DNA of 64,000 nt from assembly GCA_008694505.1 (NCBI GenBank), contig VZDJ01000301.1:7858063-7922062 (forward strand). The letters run 5' to 3'. The translations under genes were made by a program, and so were the position numbers. The DNA comes from Cyanoderma ruficeps (taxonomy: Eukaryota > Chordata > Aves > Passeriformes > Timaliidae). Shown piece by piece: positions 13,301 through 26,400 of the stretch (its first letter is position 1; each line of letters begins with the position of its first letter). The notes below the pieces were generated by a model. The model had not been told where the DNA came from. It did not search any database and saw nothing but the letters and a program-made list of their open reading frames with translations.

Positions 13301-15300
13301 GTTTCTTTAAGGTGGTATTCAGTTAAAGTTTTGCCAGGCAAAGACAAACAGTTGCTGTGATGGAGCAGTACAGCTGGGTACTGGAAGACAGGCTGGTACT
13401 TGGCCAGTCCTTGAACTTCCACACTGTCACCTTGTACCCACTGACAAAACATGCCCCAAAGTGACTTTGCAGGTGCTGATGCACTGAGGTAGTACTTTGA
13501 AAGGGTTACATTGTAAAGGACTGATTTTGCTTCTCTCAAAGTTGTGGCAAAACTCACAAACTGGTGAAAAAGAGAACTGGGCTCATGTTATCCCAGGCAT
13601 GGTTACAGTCCAGGCTTTTCTTATGGAACTATTTCCTAGGAAATCTGGGTTTATCTTCTGAAGCCATGAATTATTCTTCCCCAAGCTGAAATAAGATGCT
13701 GTGGGGACAAAAGGACAAGGGGTAGCAGAGTGACAGAAATGGCAGGTCCTCTCACAGAGCTATGGAAATGTGTCGACACTTTTGCAGAAGGGATGAGAGA
13801 AGCCTTCTTTCTCTTTACATGAAAAGCATGGGGAGGAAAGGAAAAGGGCTGCTGCATTTCTATCATCTATAATCCTCCACTTAACCTATGAATTAGCCCT
13901 TGTGTGAGCAAAAAGGAAAGTTGGTGGCTAAACCATAACCCGCCCCCCCAAGTGGGTACAAGTCTTCCTTTTCCCGTCCTGAGCACTATATATAATGGGC
14001 CCCTTGAATTAAGGAGATATATTAAAAAGAATCCTGGCAGGCTTGCCCCATTTTCTTCCTGGCTGTGCATATATTTATGTAATGTCCAATACCCCGGGAG
14101 CAACCTCTTCAGAGCTGGTGTCAAGGTGTAAGGTGCAATTTTAACCTAGTAATTCCATACCAGCTTTAAACTGCTGGCACGAATGTTGGCTGGAGTAGAT
14201 GCCTAATTACTCGCTTATACCCAAACTGCAAATTAGGTTTAGCTTCAGTGTGCACTGTGGTTCACAGGGAGGGTGAAAATATGTGCAGAGTTACCTATGA
14301 GGGAGCCTCAGCCAGCAAAAACAAAGACAGAGTTCAGAAAGTAGAAAATCCCACAGTGAGCTGTACAGTTTGGCCAAGGACCCTCGCTCTGCCATAGCTG
14401 ATACCACATACTTTAATGGAAAATACGAGAGCTTTTGAAACAGAAAGGATGAGAGGACTTCTCTGTGGGTTGCCACAGAGGGGGAGATTCAGCTGAGCTA
14501 GCCTGAGCTGTCTGAATGTTTGGTTCCACCTTGATGTGGCACTTAAAGTCCTCTCAGTGGGTGAGAGTGAGAAGACCTTAGCGAGTCAAACCCCCTGGGG
14601 TATGGCCACCAGTCTTCCTCCACTGACTGCAGCAGGAGCCTGGGTGCCTACTTGCTCAGAAGTGCCTTCCCTAAAGCTAGGTGAGGTGCTTTCTGATCAT
14701 AGAGTTTGATAGCTGTAGATACTAAAATGCCAGGGTTTGTGGTTATAGTTTATTTTTTGTGAAGCTGGCACCCAGAGAAACCCTCACCATCAGCAGGTCC
14801 CCTTCCTACCTGGGGGTGAGGGGGGATCCTGAGTAGTTGTGTGTTGGAATGCTCTGGATTGCATCCTCACAGGTTGTGGGAGGGTAGGAGCAAAGCAACT
14901 CGGTCTGGCCAAAGAGGATTTATCAGTGAATCCATGAATGAAGACAGAAAAATGTGGACTCTGTGATTTTTGGTCTCTTGCTATTTCTGCCAAACTGCGT
15001 CTAATGTGTGAACCATTGATGGCAGCTGCTTGGGGCTGGAGGCAAGGAAATGTCAGTGACAGTGGATGTGTTTGTTTATGCCGGCAAAGAGATGATGCAA
15101 CGGGATGTGTGGCTCTTCCAAGGGAAGCTGTGTGTCCACTGAACAGAGTGGATCTGTGTTGTGAGCAAACTCCCCACCAAGAGACTGCTCTATCTCTGGG
15201 CAACACCACCAACAAACCATTGTACCCTCCTTGCTGAATATCCTCTTCACCTGAGTCCAGGAATGCCTCTGTCCTGAAGGAGCAGCAGGCATTTAACAGC
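10400..15300. other. Noncoding stretch, no gene recognised
   Basis: Long open frames exist, the largest being 210 codons on the minus strand at 14790-15422. Their translations are low in recognisable motifs and overlap frames on the opposite strand, so I do not call genes. A weak relic of an old repeat is noted at 14614-14670. The start of this stretch, GGCCCGATCCTGCAG at about 10387, resembles the end of the miniature transposon described at 36337, but I could not find a matching opposite end. Confidence 0.5.
14614..14670 (+). repeat. Possible ancient repeat relic
   Basis: CTCCACTGACTGCAGCAGGA followed by GCCTGGGTGCCTACTTGCTC resembles an old amniote repeat that reads approximately CCATTGACTTCAATGGGAGT and then TGGGTGCCTAAATACC. 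Divergence is high and the match is by eye, so this is a weak call. Confidence 0.25.
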
Positions 15301-15615
15301 GAGTAGCCTCCGTGTCTGGCTGGTGTCGGCCCGCAGCCCGACTGGCCGCAGCGAGCGACGTGCCATTTTTTATTATGTAGAAGGAAATTTTGCAAATATG
15401 CCCAAGGGTGAGGCAACATCAATAAGCAGGGAATGAACGCTCTATTACATTCATTTGGTTTCGTAACTTCTGTTGGGTCACAGGGGAGCTGCTAAAGAAA
15501 ACAAAACAAAATCTCTTGTATGCCGGCTATATTTAGTCGTACGGAGCTTTGCGTTTGTTCTGGGGCTGAAGAACAGCATGTCCAAACCTGGAGCTTGAGG
15601 TTGAGTGTGTACTTA

Positions 15616-15659
15616 AGCCCTGGTCCTGCAAAGCTTATGCGTGTTCCTGACTTTGCAGG
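15616..15659 (+). mobile_element. Half-copy of an ancient miniature transposon
   Basis: AGCCCTGGTCCTGCAAAGC, then TTATGCGTGTTCCTGACTTT and GCAG, follows the end of a palindromic repeat found across turtles, crocodilians and birds. As I remember it, that end reads GGCCCTGATCCTGCAAACAC, then TTACGCACGTGCTTAACTTT. Only one end is visible. It appears to be from the same family as the fuller copy at 36337-36542. Confidence 0.45.
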
Positions 15660-17527
15660 TTTTTGAGTACAAATGAGCTTTGGTCTAACGAGCCCGCTCA
15701 CGGGATGTAGCGGGAAATGTCTGTGCCCCGCGTGGATTGTTCCTTCCACACGTACGGGAGTACAACGTGTGTTTGTGCTTGTGTGGGGTACGTAGACATC
15801 CTTGGGCTGAAGGGAAAAAATGCTGGCCTTTGCCTTTCAATTGCCCATCCAAATGTGGCTAAAATAGTATCTTATATAAAATAACTTGATTGCATGTTTT
15901 GACATCAAACAAAACTCCCAGCGGTGGCTGGAGGTCCCTGCAGTGGTGGCCTCTTCTAGAACATGTGAGTTTTAAAACCAAACAATATGAACCCTTTTCC
16001 ACCAGAGCCTGTGAATACAGCCTCATCATACCTCTATTTTTCCCTTCATTACAGCCCACAGATTGCAGAGTTTTGTTGGAGGGGAGAATCGAAATAATTT
16101 ATATATATGTGTGTTAGAGAATGTTGGGATTTGTATGGACCTGTTGTCAACAAACTGGTTAGGGTGAATTAAAATCAGTCAGGAGTTGTCATGGTAATTG
16201 CAACAGGTTTTTCAGTTCTTGACAATCAAAACTCGTGAATTAAGTGCCTTGGAATCATGGAAGTTAGAGCACGTGGATTTCTTTAGGTTTTTTTTCTCCA
16301 AGATTTTGAGTTTCCTAATGTAGTTTGGGTGAGAATTTCAGGCCATCTTCTTTCATGGTGTAAGCTGCTGCTTCTAGTAGTCAAAATCCTCATGTATTTG
16401 CATGACTCCAAAAGCTGAGGCTTAAAAAAATCTCAAATTTTCAGTACTGATGCTAAAATGGGAAGAGTCAGTGGTACATCCAGTTGAGCTATGAATATAG
16501 GACGACTCATGAGCTTCCAGGGTGTTTCTGTTGTCACTGCAGTGCGTTATATATTCCAAGTTGACTGCCCAGGTGGTCAGATTCATGATGTACCTATTCA
16601 ATTGAAAAGAGACTTCAAACTTTGATGGTGGAGGATGACCTGTGGAAATGTGTCTCCAAAATGCCCTTCTGTGATGAATCTGGGAGGTTCCTGGTGCTGC
16701 CTTCCCCCAGCCCACAAAAGAGTCCCACAGCAGGGACTAAAGGCAAGGCACAGCCTCGCAACAGGCATCACTCTCCTTTGTAGCTGATACAAACAAAGGT
16801 GAAGACAATGCATAAGTTTTTTTTTATTATTTAAAAGTTGCAGCAGAAACTCATGCTGCTGCTTGCCTCCCCATTACTTTACATAAAATTGTTATGCATT
16901 CTAAGTAGTAGCAGCCTGGGCCTCTTGACCTCACAAGAAGAGCTGTTACTATACATTTAACAAAAACAAGGTATTATGTATTAGCCTACACATTTTGCAA
17001 TAGCTCCAGCAATCTAGTAACTACAGTCCAATTTAAACCGTGCCTGGAGGCAACAAAAATTGCACAAAATGGCAGCTAATTTATAGAAGGGAGAGAGGAA
17101 ATATTTGGGGGTCTATTCCTTCAAGCCATCTGATTCGTATTATTGACTCATTTAGAAAACAGAAAGTGAGCAGAGACAAGTTTTTAAGGAGTTTGGTTTC
17201 ACACAAATGACTTGCAATTGCAGCCCATTATTTTTATACCAAGACTTCATTAGTCATATCCCCGTCAAACCTGTGAGCAGTGTCAAATGTTTTCAGAAAA
17301 CACACCAGGACAGGTATGGAACTCATCAGCCTGTGGCAAAGGTCGCTCTCATTAAGGAGTCAAAAATGAAAACTTTCAGTGTCTCTAACACATTGCACAG
17401 ACGTTCCTGCCCCCACTTCTGAAACGCGGGGCCGAGCGAGCACCTCCTGCTCCCCAGACATTCAAATAAGATCAAGATGACAGGGCAAGAAAATGAATAG
17501 GATTCTTAACTGGCTGTACTTTATAAT

Positions 17528-17580
17528 ATGGTACTGATTGGAAACAACCAGAAAGTTGTTTGCCATGTCTATAGTACCAT
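17528..17580 (+). other. Imperfect 53-nt stem-loop
   Basis: ATGGTACT (17528-17535) pairs with AGTACCAT (17573-17580). Inside it, GGAAACAAC pairs with GTTGTTTGCC across a single-base bulge, closing a six-base loop CAGAAA. About 17 pairs form in total, split by an asymmetric internal loop. It lies just before a long purine run. It could be a structured RNA element or chance. Confidence 0.45.
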
Positions 17581-17629
17581 TTCCTGAGGTTAAACATAAC
17601 ATCTGAAATGAAGCAATTAAGTCTCCTTA

Positions 17630-17704
17630 AAGGGGAAAAAAAAAAAAGAAAAAAAGAAAAAAAGGGAAAGATGGGGTGGGGGGAAAGAAGGAGAAAAGGG
17701 GAGG
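17630..17704 (+). repeat. Polypurine tract
   Basis: About 75 bases are almost entirely A and G, with runs of A broken by single G, then GGGGTGGGGGG and AAGAAGGAG. Only two T interrupt it. Such tracts can adopt triplex or other non-B structures and are hard to sequence. The open frame through it encodes only lysine-rich low-complexity peptide and is not a gene. Confidence 0.8.
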
Positions 17705-20401
17705 ACGTGGGTCTGCGTGGTGCTGACTCGGCACGCCAGCCATGCTCCGATGAGCAAAAGAAATGTCTGTGCAAACTTCTTCCCACCTGGGAGGTTGCAG
17801 GGGAGACAGGAGAGCTGTGACACCGGAGTTGTTCGGGGCTGGCTCTCAAGCTGTGCCGTGACAGATGTGTTTTGAGGAATTTCGAGGCGCGGAGATAAGA
17901 ATAACAAAAAGCCATTCACTGAAGCACAGTTACACAGGCTTAGCACAAAGGGGTGAAGAGAAAATGTGTCAATACGCTCCTTATTTGTGGAAGGTTGGCC
18001 GTGTTTCTGCAGCACGCTGCAGTCGGGGCTGGGGGCTGTTGCTAACAGCAGCAAGGGTTGTTGTCTTGCCCCTTAAAAGTTATTCAGAGTGTCCTGGGAA
18101 TTAAAGAGGATTCCCTTTAGCTGCTTCATTCTGGGACACAACAAAGTCCTTCTGATGCAGAAAATGTTTATCTTACAGAGGCTTTGCTTATTTTAAAATA
18201 GTGTCCGTGGGGCTTTACATAAGATGGCAGAAATAGTTTTAGGAAGTTTTTTGTTTTTTAACTGCTCAGCTCATGTAGACTTAGATTTGCTTGTTGTGCT
18301 CTGAACATGTCCTTGGGCAGGCAGGGATGGGGTCTCCAAAATGCCTTGGTCTTGGCTTTTTTAGTCTTTCCCAGTGGATTGCAACAGCCTCTGGTTATGG
18401 GTATAACCTTTGCTGGGTTCCCTGTCAAAAAGGGAAAAGAAACCTGATTTCTATGGGTTAGTCATTATTTGCAACATTAATCCGTGAAGATTTAAGTTCT
18501 GTAGTGATTACTTGAAGGAAATAGTTGAAGTTGCAGGTTATTTTGTATGTGGGAAGATGCATGTATCAGTATCTTAATAACTCTTTAGAAATCTCAGTGT
18601 CTTGTCCCATGCACCAGCATTTGTGCAGTTCACTCATTCACACCTGACTGTATATGCCTCTCCTGCTTCTTTGCCTGTTCAAGCCTATGCGTGTGTGCTT
18701 GAAATGCTGAAGTGCTTAAACCCCTTCCAGCCTGACAGCTGGGGGCACAGGTCTTGGAAAAGCAGGGAAAATGCCAGTGCTGCTGGGCAGGTTGTGGCCA
18801 CCCTGCTCTCATTGGCCTACTGGTAGCTCATTTCCCTCAGTGGAGGGGTGGCTGAAACTGCAGGTTGTTTCCTGAATGTGGAAAATGGAGGTGAGGTGGT
18901 ACACGAATAGGTTATAATTGTCTTTGACCATCATTATTGGAGTGTGCATGGGGTGAGCGGACTCCCTGAGCTGGCTCCCGTCTCCTTTGGTTGTGTGTAG
19001 TTCACTGGGAGGTCGTGTGGAGGAGAAGGAAGGCCAAAATTTCTGGGTTTGGTCAGTCTACTGCTGTAGTTCCAGGCAAATCTGATTCTCAGTTGCTTGG
19101 CTCCCCTCTCTGCAAAGCAAGATGAGTTTGACCCTCTTTGTGAGTGTTGGGAACTCTCCTGGGTGGAGCTGCTGCTGAGCAGAGTGGCTGTCAGGGGTGG
19201 GCTGAGAAATGTTTATCACTGATAAGTAGCCCTTTGGCTAGACCCACTTAATAAAAAGACATTTCTGACACACACTACCTACCCTGAGCTCACACCATGA
19301 AGTTTTACCCCCTTTCCCAAGCTCAAGACACATGGCGGGTTATGAACCTCCTTCTGCTGAGCAAGTGTGTTTGTCTGCAGAGATCAGGGCTGGGCTTTGC
19401 TGGGGTGTCCGTGCCCTCACCTGCCAGCCCCCGGTCAGCCCCTGAGCTGGGGCACATCCTGAGTGCCAGCCCTGTGATTGATGCACTTGGCCGAGAACTT
19501 CCCTCCTGCCCGCTCAGGAAACAGGAGGGCTGGGGAGATAGCGCTCGCCTTTCTTTCACAGTCCCTGCTTCCGAACTCTAATCACCTTCTGCTGTGGGAA
19601 AAGAGATGAGATGCTGCCTAAAAAACAGATCATTGTCCGCCTCCTAGATTAATGCAGAGAAAGCAGTATTGTCTGCTGAATGGATAAACCTTCCTCCTGT
19701 CACTCAAAACCTAAATTCAACGCTACTTCATTTCTAAGAGGCTTATCTTCCTTGAATAGACCCTTGCAGCTCAAGTAAGAGGCGATGTAATGAAGCGTGT
19801 TTTTTTCTTAAGTGAGAAACCTGCTGCAAAGAAGGGGTGAAGCCTGTGCAGCTGTTCTAAAGGGCCTTTGCAGACTCTCGAAATACTTGTCATTTATCTG
19901 GTCTTGCCTGACAGCAAATGAGAGAAGATCAAGTTCAAAATCTGCTGGCGCGGCTTTCAGGGCTTCTTCATCTGTTAATTAAATAATGGTCATTAGCGCA
20001 CAATGCCCCCCAGTAAGGGTGGATATGATGCCGAGATGGAAATATGGGTTTGGGGGTTATGAATAAGCAGATGGTCCCCAGGAATTTTGCTGCTTTGACC
20101 CCCCCAGTGATGCCTTGGTATGTGGCTGGAGGAGCTGGCAGTCAAACAGGTGGCATCAGGCGGAAAAATAAATTCGTAGAAGCGTGCTGAAATCATTGTA
20201 GAATCCACTCCTTTTATGTGGGGCAGCGATTAATTCAGGGATTTCCCACAAACCAGCCTGTTTTTGGAAAATCACCCACACCACCATCGCCACAAATAAT
20301 GTCCTGTTTGCTTTCCTGGAGCCTGCTGTACTAAAAACTTACACTTTTAATGTATTTTGGGAAATGTACTCTCTAAATTAAGATTAGTTGCTCAACATCA
20401 G

Positions 20402-20462
20402 AGGGCCAAATCCTGAGGTGTTTACTCAACTTCTGCTCGGTCAAAACTTACTGTGATATCAA
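20402..20462 (+). repeat. Ancient amniote repeat relic (GGGCCAAATCCTG type)
   Basis: GGGCCAAATCCTGAGGTGTT, then TACTCAACTTCTGCTCGGTC and AAAACTTACTGTGATATCAA, parallels a palindromic amniote repeat. That repeat reads approximately GGGCCAAATCCTGAGGTCCT, then TACTCAGGCAAAACTCCCAT and TGATTTCAATGG. Only the first half is visible. It is probably a nonautonomous DNA transposon remnant. Confidence 0.45.
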
Positions 20463-23400
20463 AGAGCAGCTCTGAGGGTTGCTGAGATGGGATGTAAGAT
20501 CTGTCTCTGAATAACTACAGGTGATAGAGGAATTTACTGTAGATGTGAGAGGTTAGTTCTTTTTATGGTCAACATATGTTTAATTTTCACACGTTTGAAT
20601 TCAGATTTTACCTAAAAGCACTGATCTTGTGAATACCTCTTTCTTTCATCACCAATAGAATGACTTTTCCAGTCTCACCATCACCCTGTGGACTGTGGGC
20701 ATCCAGTTTGTGTCTCTGCAGTTACAGGACGTGTCCTGAAAAATCCTTCCTTGGCCTTTTCAGACACTGAGGTGGATGTAGCTGTAGGAATTATGTGACA
20801 CTGAGTTACCCAGGATTAGATCTGATTTTTTCTGTGAGTTGCTGGTTTTCTTCCTGGGGTTATTGGATGGGACCGGAGAGGAGACCCAGCATGGTGCACG
20901 CAGGAAGGGCAATGTAGACTTTGCTTGTGCCAGAGTTAAATGTGCTGGAATGTCCAGTCTGGCTTGGACAGGAAAATAAAAACTTTAAAAAGTACTTGAG
21001 GAGATTGGCCATTGGCAGTGTGGTGGTCAGCTTGTGGGGATTTGGCAGGCCCCTGTGCTAAGCAGAAGAGTAAAGCAGTTGGATGGTGATTTAAAGGGGT
21101 TTTTGAGCAGTGTGGAGGAAAACTCAAAGCTTGGAGTGCAGACCTCTGTCATGGGATGGAGCATTTTTAATGCTGAAATGGGTGTTCAAATCCCACAGGG
21201 CAGCCAGTGTCTCCAGGATGGGTCCCTGGGTGTCATGGCATAGCCTGGACCAGTGTGGAGACCAAAAAAGTCAAGGAGAAGTGGGGACTGGCTGGGAAGA
21301 ACATGAAATGTGCAATAAATATCCTCATGCAACAAATCTGTGTTAAAGCAAACATTATGCTTGTGACAGAAAACAATAAAAGTAAGGAAATTTGCAGTTA
21401 ATGGTAAAACATACCATATGTCCACAGATGCCTAGGCACACCAGGGCACCCCTGTAGCTGCTTTCTTGATGTCGAGGTGTTGAAGGCCAGATGGCAGGTT
21501 CCACCCCAAATTACAGATTGTCAGACTGCTGCTCTGTATTTTTGTCCTTGGTTGCCTTTTTCATCATGTCTGACCTATTCCCACTGTGTGCTGAGGTGAA
21601 TGTTTCTGAAATGGGCCTGACATGCAGTTCTGTGCTTCCGAGTGGGAAAACCTTGCTGATGGTGCCCTGAGTAGAACAGTCAACACTTGCTAAATGTGCT
21701 GTAACACTAGAATATGGTACCTGGTCTGGAGGAGAAAATGTTGACATCACAAATCACAGGTTATTGCTCCAGCCCTAAATCCGGAGATGCTCTTGACAAA
21801 TATAATGGTATATTTCTTGGATTAATAGGCATCAATGGCCAAATTCCCTGGACTATGGAAAATCAACAAATGCTTTCATCTCTACTTTCATTACAAGGAT
21901 TATTTACGGGGATGTTTTGATAGTTGGTGTTTGTTAACTGTTTAGGGAGCTGGCTGGAGGCTTCGTGTGTGCAGACACTGACCTTTTGCAGATTTTTTTT
22001 TTTGCCTTAGCTGATGTCTTCGTCAGTAAGGAGACACCTGCATCCGTGCAACCCCGGCGAGCAGAGCAACACAGCACTTCAGTATTTCCCCTCCTTCACC
22101 AGCTGGATGGGACCCCTGATACAAAACCTGAGAAATGTGCCAAAAGCCTTCAAAGTTCAGGCCAGAGGTGTTTGTGCAAGATAAAAATGGGACAATATAG
22201 CATCCCTGGACAACTCATCCGTTTACACATGACACTCGTTGTGGTCTCTGATTAGCTTGTTAGTGAGGAGGCAGGAAGAAGTGCAATCAAGTTTTTATGA
22301 TTCATCATTTCTGTTCCCTGTTCAGGAGACAATGTCAGTGCTCTTTGCCAATCATAGAAGGTGGCTTTCGAGTGCCTTAGGGACATGCTTTTTTTAAAGA
22401 TGCTCTCTGTGTTTCTGAAGGCTGAGCCACATTTCTAAATAATAGGGAAGTCCTGGAGTTTGTTTTGTGTTGTGCGTCTCTTTTTTTTTTTTCCTAATTG
22501 TATCTACTAACAATGCTTTTATGTTTGCTGCACGTAAGCTAAAAGAAAACACGCTGCCAGTTTTGCCTGTAATCCTGTTTTCACTCAGAAGTATTTGTGC
22601 AGAAATAAATTAGAAATGGTACCTGCAATATTTTTCACAATACAAAAGGCAAATGTAAGTTTTATTAAGTTGAAAAGGATACATTCTCTTCTCCTGACCT
22701 TGATTTTTTAGCTATATTCTCTATACCCTTGCTTTAGAAGTATTATTCTTCATCCCATCCAATTACCATTTCTATCAGCTCTTCTGAAAGATTATGCTTT
22801 TTGGGTGTTCTTCTGTAGATGTCTTTCCAGTGGCTTCACTTGATGAATGTGACAAGTTTTGTGTTTTCTCCCTCCCCTCATTGAATTGAAAAGTTTTTTG
22901 ATAAATACAGGCCAATAAGTGCCCAAAGGCAGTGTTTCAATGGCTGCTAAATCTTTCAAGGTTAGGACTTAACCTCCGTTCTCCCTAATTCAACTGCAAC
23001 CTTCAGTCTGGAGCCAATCAAGAATATCAGATGATACTTAAACAATGAAGGATTTCTGATATTCAGGTACAGCCTCTGTTCAATAGGATTGCAAATTCTT
23101 TGTGTGAAGAAAGTCGGTTTTGCTCTAAAGTACTGTCACAAAAAGTGAAATTACCATTTGCTTGGAATGATGCCATTCATCATTGTCAGAATACTAAGCA
23201 TTGTAAGTAGCTAGGCCTCTCCAAATTAATGCCTTGTTTTGCATCGGCTAAATTTCCCAAATCCTCGAGGATGGGTCATACAAAACTCATCTCACCGTTT
23301 TAATTTATCAATCCAATATGAGTGCGGTGAAAGGGAGCTTCATTCGGTCTTAGCTCTTTTATTTACAGTCTAATTCTAAAAGAAAAGGAAATAAGATATG

Positions 23401-26400
23401 AAAATAAGTTGGAAAATAAGATAAATCTCTCAGTGAAATCACAAGATCTACTCAGTCCTGTAGCAAACCCTCTATAATTCATTTGTAGGTCAGCTCAAGG
23501 GATTAGCCATGACGTATTTGGAAATTCATTTATTTTTATTTTATTTTGCTGTTTCTTATGCATAAGGGTAATGCTGTCCCCAAGGCTTTTCAGGTAGCCC
23601 TCAAATCTTGACAACATTTGCTGTCTCTAAGGCCTAAGCCAAAATTAATTTTCAAATAAACAGCATAAAAATGTATGGAGTTGTATAAATTTGAATACAA
23701 AATGCATTTGTTTTGCTTGCTCCCATCCACACATACATACTGTTGGCTCAGCCAAAAATCATAACATGACACGGAAATTAACGGCCATGTGTACATCATG
23801 AAAGTCAAAAAAGTTTCTTAGTTTATTAGAAACACCGTAGTGTGTGGGTTTTTTTGGGTTTTTTTTTTTTCCACTTTCTCCCTGATATGCTCTGCTGGGG
23901 AAGCACTGCATGTTAATTGTGCTTCTCTCTCGGGGTGCCTCTGAGCCCCTGGCTCTGCTCCTGGACCACTGGCTGCCTCCTGCACCCCACTCGGCATTTT
24001 GAGGGTGTCACACCCCAAGAAGCATCGAGATGTTTTCAGCGAAAGTGAAATTAAAAGGGACTTGGCATCTCTTGCAGTTTGTTTTTATCAGGGAGACAGT
24101 GGAAGTGAGAAAGGTGCTTGGACAGCCTGCAGCAGCACGGGCTTGGAAGTGCTTCTGGTCCAGCAACAGGCAGAGAATTGGAGTGGTGGGCTGGAAACAA
24201 GGCTTGAAACAAAATCCCCAATTTTGGGCTGAACCGAAACGAAAAAACCCAACCAGAAGCCCCTGCTGAGGGTCTGTAGAGAAACCATACAAACATTTGG
24301 CTGGTGTTTAAATATGATATGGAGTTGAGCCTTCCATCAGGCTCCGCTGCTTCCCGAGCTGTGCCAGGAGTTGCTCCTGCCCCAGGAGCTTGTGGCACCT
24401 GCGGGCTCAGCCCCGCAGCGGCTAAAAATAACTCCGTGCTCTTCAATTAAAACAATGCCTCTTTTCGGTCTCATTCCACAAGGGGGCTGCAGGCACGCTG
24501 GAAATTTAGCAGTTGGCAGGCTGGGGAGGAAGGGTGCCCGATCCCACGTGGAGGTGCCCAAGCATGAGCCAGATCCAGAGGGAGATGGTTCCCGAGTGGG
24601 AGCAGAGCCTGTGCACGGCTTTTTTTCTGAAGGTGTGACCAGTGGCTCCCTGGCAAGGTCAGCTGGGGATGGTGGAAAGCAGGAGGAAAAGCCTGCGGGG
24701 GTGAGCTGGGATGCAGAGCTGCATCATTGCACTCCTGCTGCTCCTACCCCAAGGTTCTCCAAATTAATTGGGTTAGCAGAAATATCCTTTCAGTTGTGCT
24801 TAATTAAGAGAAGTAAGGCCATGTGAGATCTCACTGTGCATTGCCTGAAACTTCGTATCTGGAGCAGCATCAGCTGACCAATAAATAGTTGGTTAATTAT
24901 TAATTTGCTAAAGATTATGTTCGGAAGGGTAGATCACCTTGAAATGTTGCTTTCTATTATCTTTCCCAGCCAGGCAATGAAAGATTTCAATTTAATGTGA
25001 CATGACAAACTACAAACAAGCGTGTTTTAGGCTTTGGCAGGTGAAGACGCTGGGGTCTGAAGGGGTGCTGCTGGGGTTTGGTTTTCCACACCATGCCTAC
25101 CCAGGATCAGGTGTCAGCCTCCTGCCTGGCATGTTTGGGTTCTGTACAGATCCATGTTTAGCAAATAATTTATATCCTGGGTCATCACGGAGTAACTTTG
25201 GTATTGAGCGATCATGCACATTTCAGTATTTTGCAGCTTTTCTTTTCAGCGATAGTAGCTCACCCTGCTGTGCACAGTGCAGAGCCTTCTGTCCCAAAAG
25301 ACATCAAAGTGTGCTTTATGGATTATTTTCCAGCTTTGTTTAACCCTCCACTGAAATGCTGTTATGCTGGACTTTGGTGTAAAACACATGTGGATGAGTT
25401 CTCACCCTGCCTCTGCCCGCTCCAGGAGCGCTGCCCTTTCCCAGCCTGGAGCGTGTCCTTGATGTGGATGGTGCAGCTCAGACTTTTCCACCTGGCTCTT
25501 CCCAGCTGCTGTTTGCAGGCGGGAATTTTCCCTCCAGGCTGAGGGAAAAGGCTGAGGCCAGTTGCTGAATGGATGTTGTTCTTCCCATCCGGCATGGAAG
25601 AGCTGCCCAGTGGCCCTGGCTGGGGAGCAGCTGTGGGCTCTGAGCCAAGCTTAGCCTTGGCTGGAGATGGAGCATCTCCTTCAACTTTTGGTCTCCTTCC
25701 AGAATCTCCTGGGGTTTGCTCACCCTCCATCACCTGGCAGATTTTCCCAGCCAGGCTGCAAGAAATGCAAGTGGGGAATTGTTCCCCAGAGCTCAGCCCT
25801 GGGTTGATTGGGAGTGGGAAGGGGAACATGGACAGCAGTGGGGAGCTGCTGCTGTCCCTTGCAGGGATGTTCACTGGGACCTGCTCTTATCAGCCCAAAT
25901 CTGCTGTCATGCTTGCAGGAAAGAAAGAAAGAAGTACAGAGGGAGAAAGAAAGCTTTACTTGCAAGTAAAAGATAACTTAAAAAACTGTGGCAGTCAACA
26001 GCATGCTGCCAGACAGCATGTCTTGAGACTGGGAGGTGGATTTTAAAAATTAATAATCCCCCCTCAAATATCCAAGATAAAAAGGAGTTTGGTTTGTATG
26101 TGTTTCTTAAAGTGAAAAACACAGATAGGATCATTGGATCTCGTGCTATTGCTGGTCATCTTCTCCATTTAGTTTATCTTTTTTTTACAAAAAAAACATG
26201 GATTTTTTTTTGTGTTTTCTTTTACATACTTGGAATCTCCTCAAGTCAAAATCCCAAAGGAACACAGTGCCCTGCTCTTAATATACACCAAATACAAAAA
26301 GTTTTTTAATTCATAACATTTCCTAATTGCTATTTTAGGCAGTGTTTGTAGCACAGCAGAGTAGAGTACTGAGCTTTTGGTTGAAAACATGTTCTTGGCA

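Larger units (their letters stand above)
15660..20400. other. Noncoding stretch, no gene recognised
   Basis: Apart from the hairpin at 17528-17580 and the purine run at 17630-17704, I see no repeats or genes. The segment 16830-17620 is fairly even in composition and repeat-poor. Open frames are all below 150 codons, without recognisable domains. Confidence 0.5.

Noticed and set aside
14790..15422. 210-codon open frame, minus strand
   Set aside because: No domain or motif is recognised, and an overlapping plus-strand frame suggests locally low stop density.
23022..23064. 10-bp inverted repeat GAATATCAGA/TCTGATATTC
   Set aside because: With a 23-nt loop allowed, about one or two such cases are expected by chance in 64 kb.
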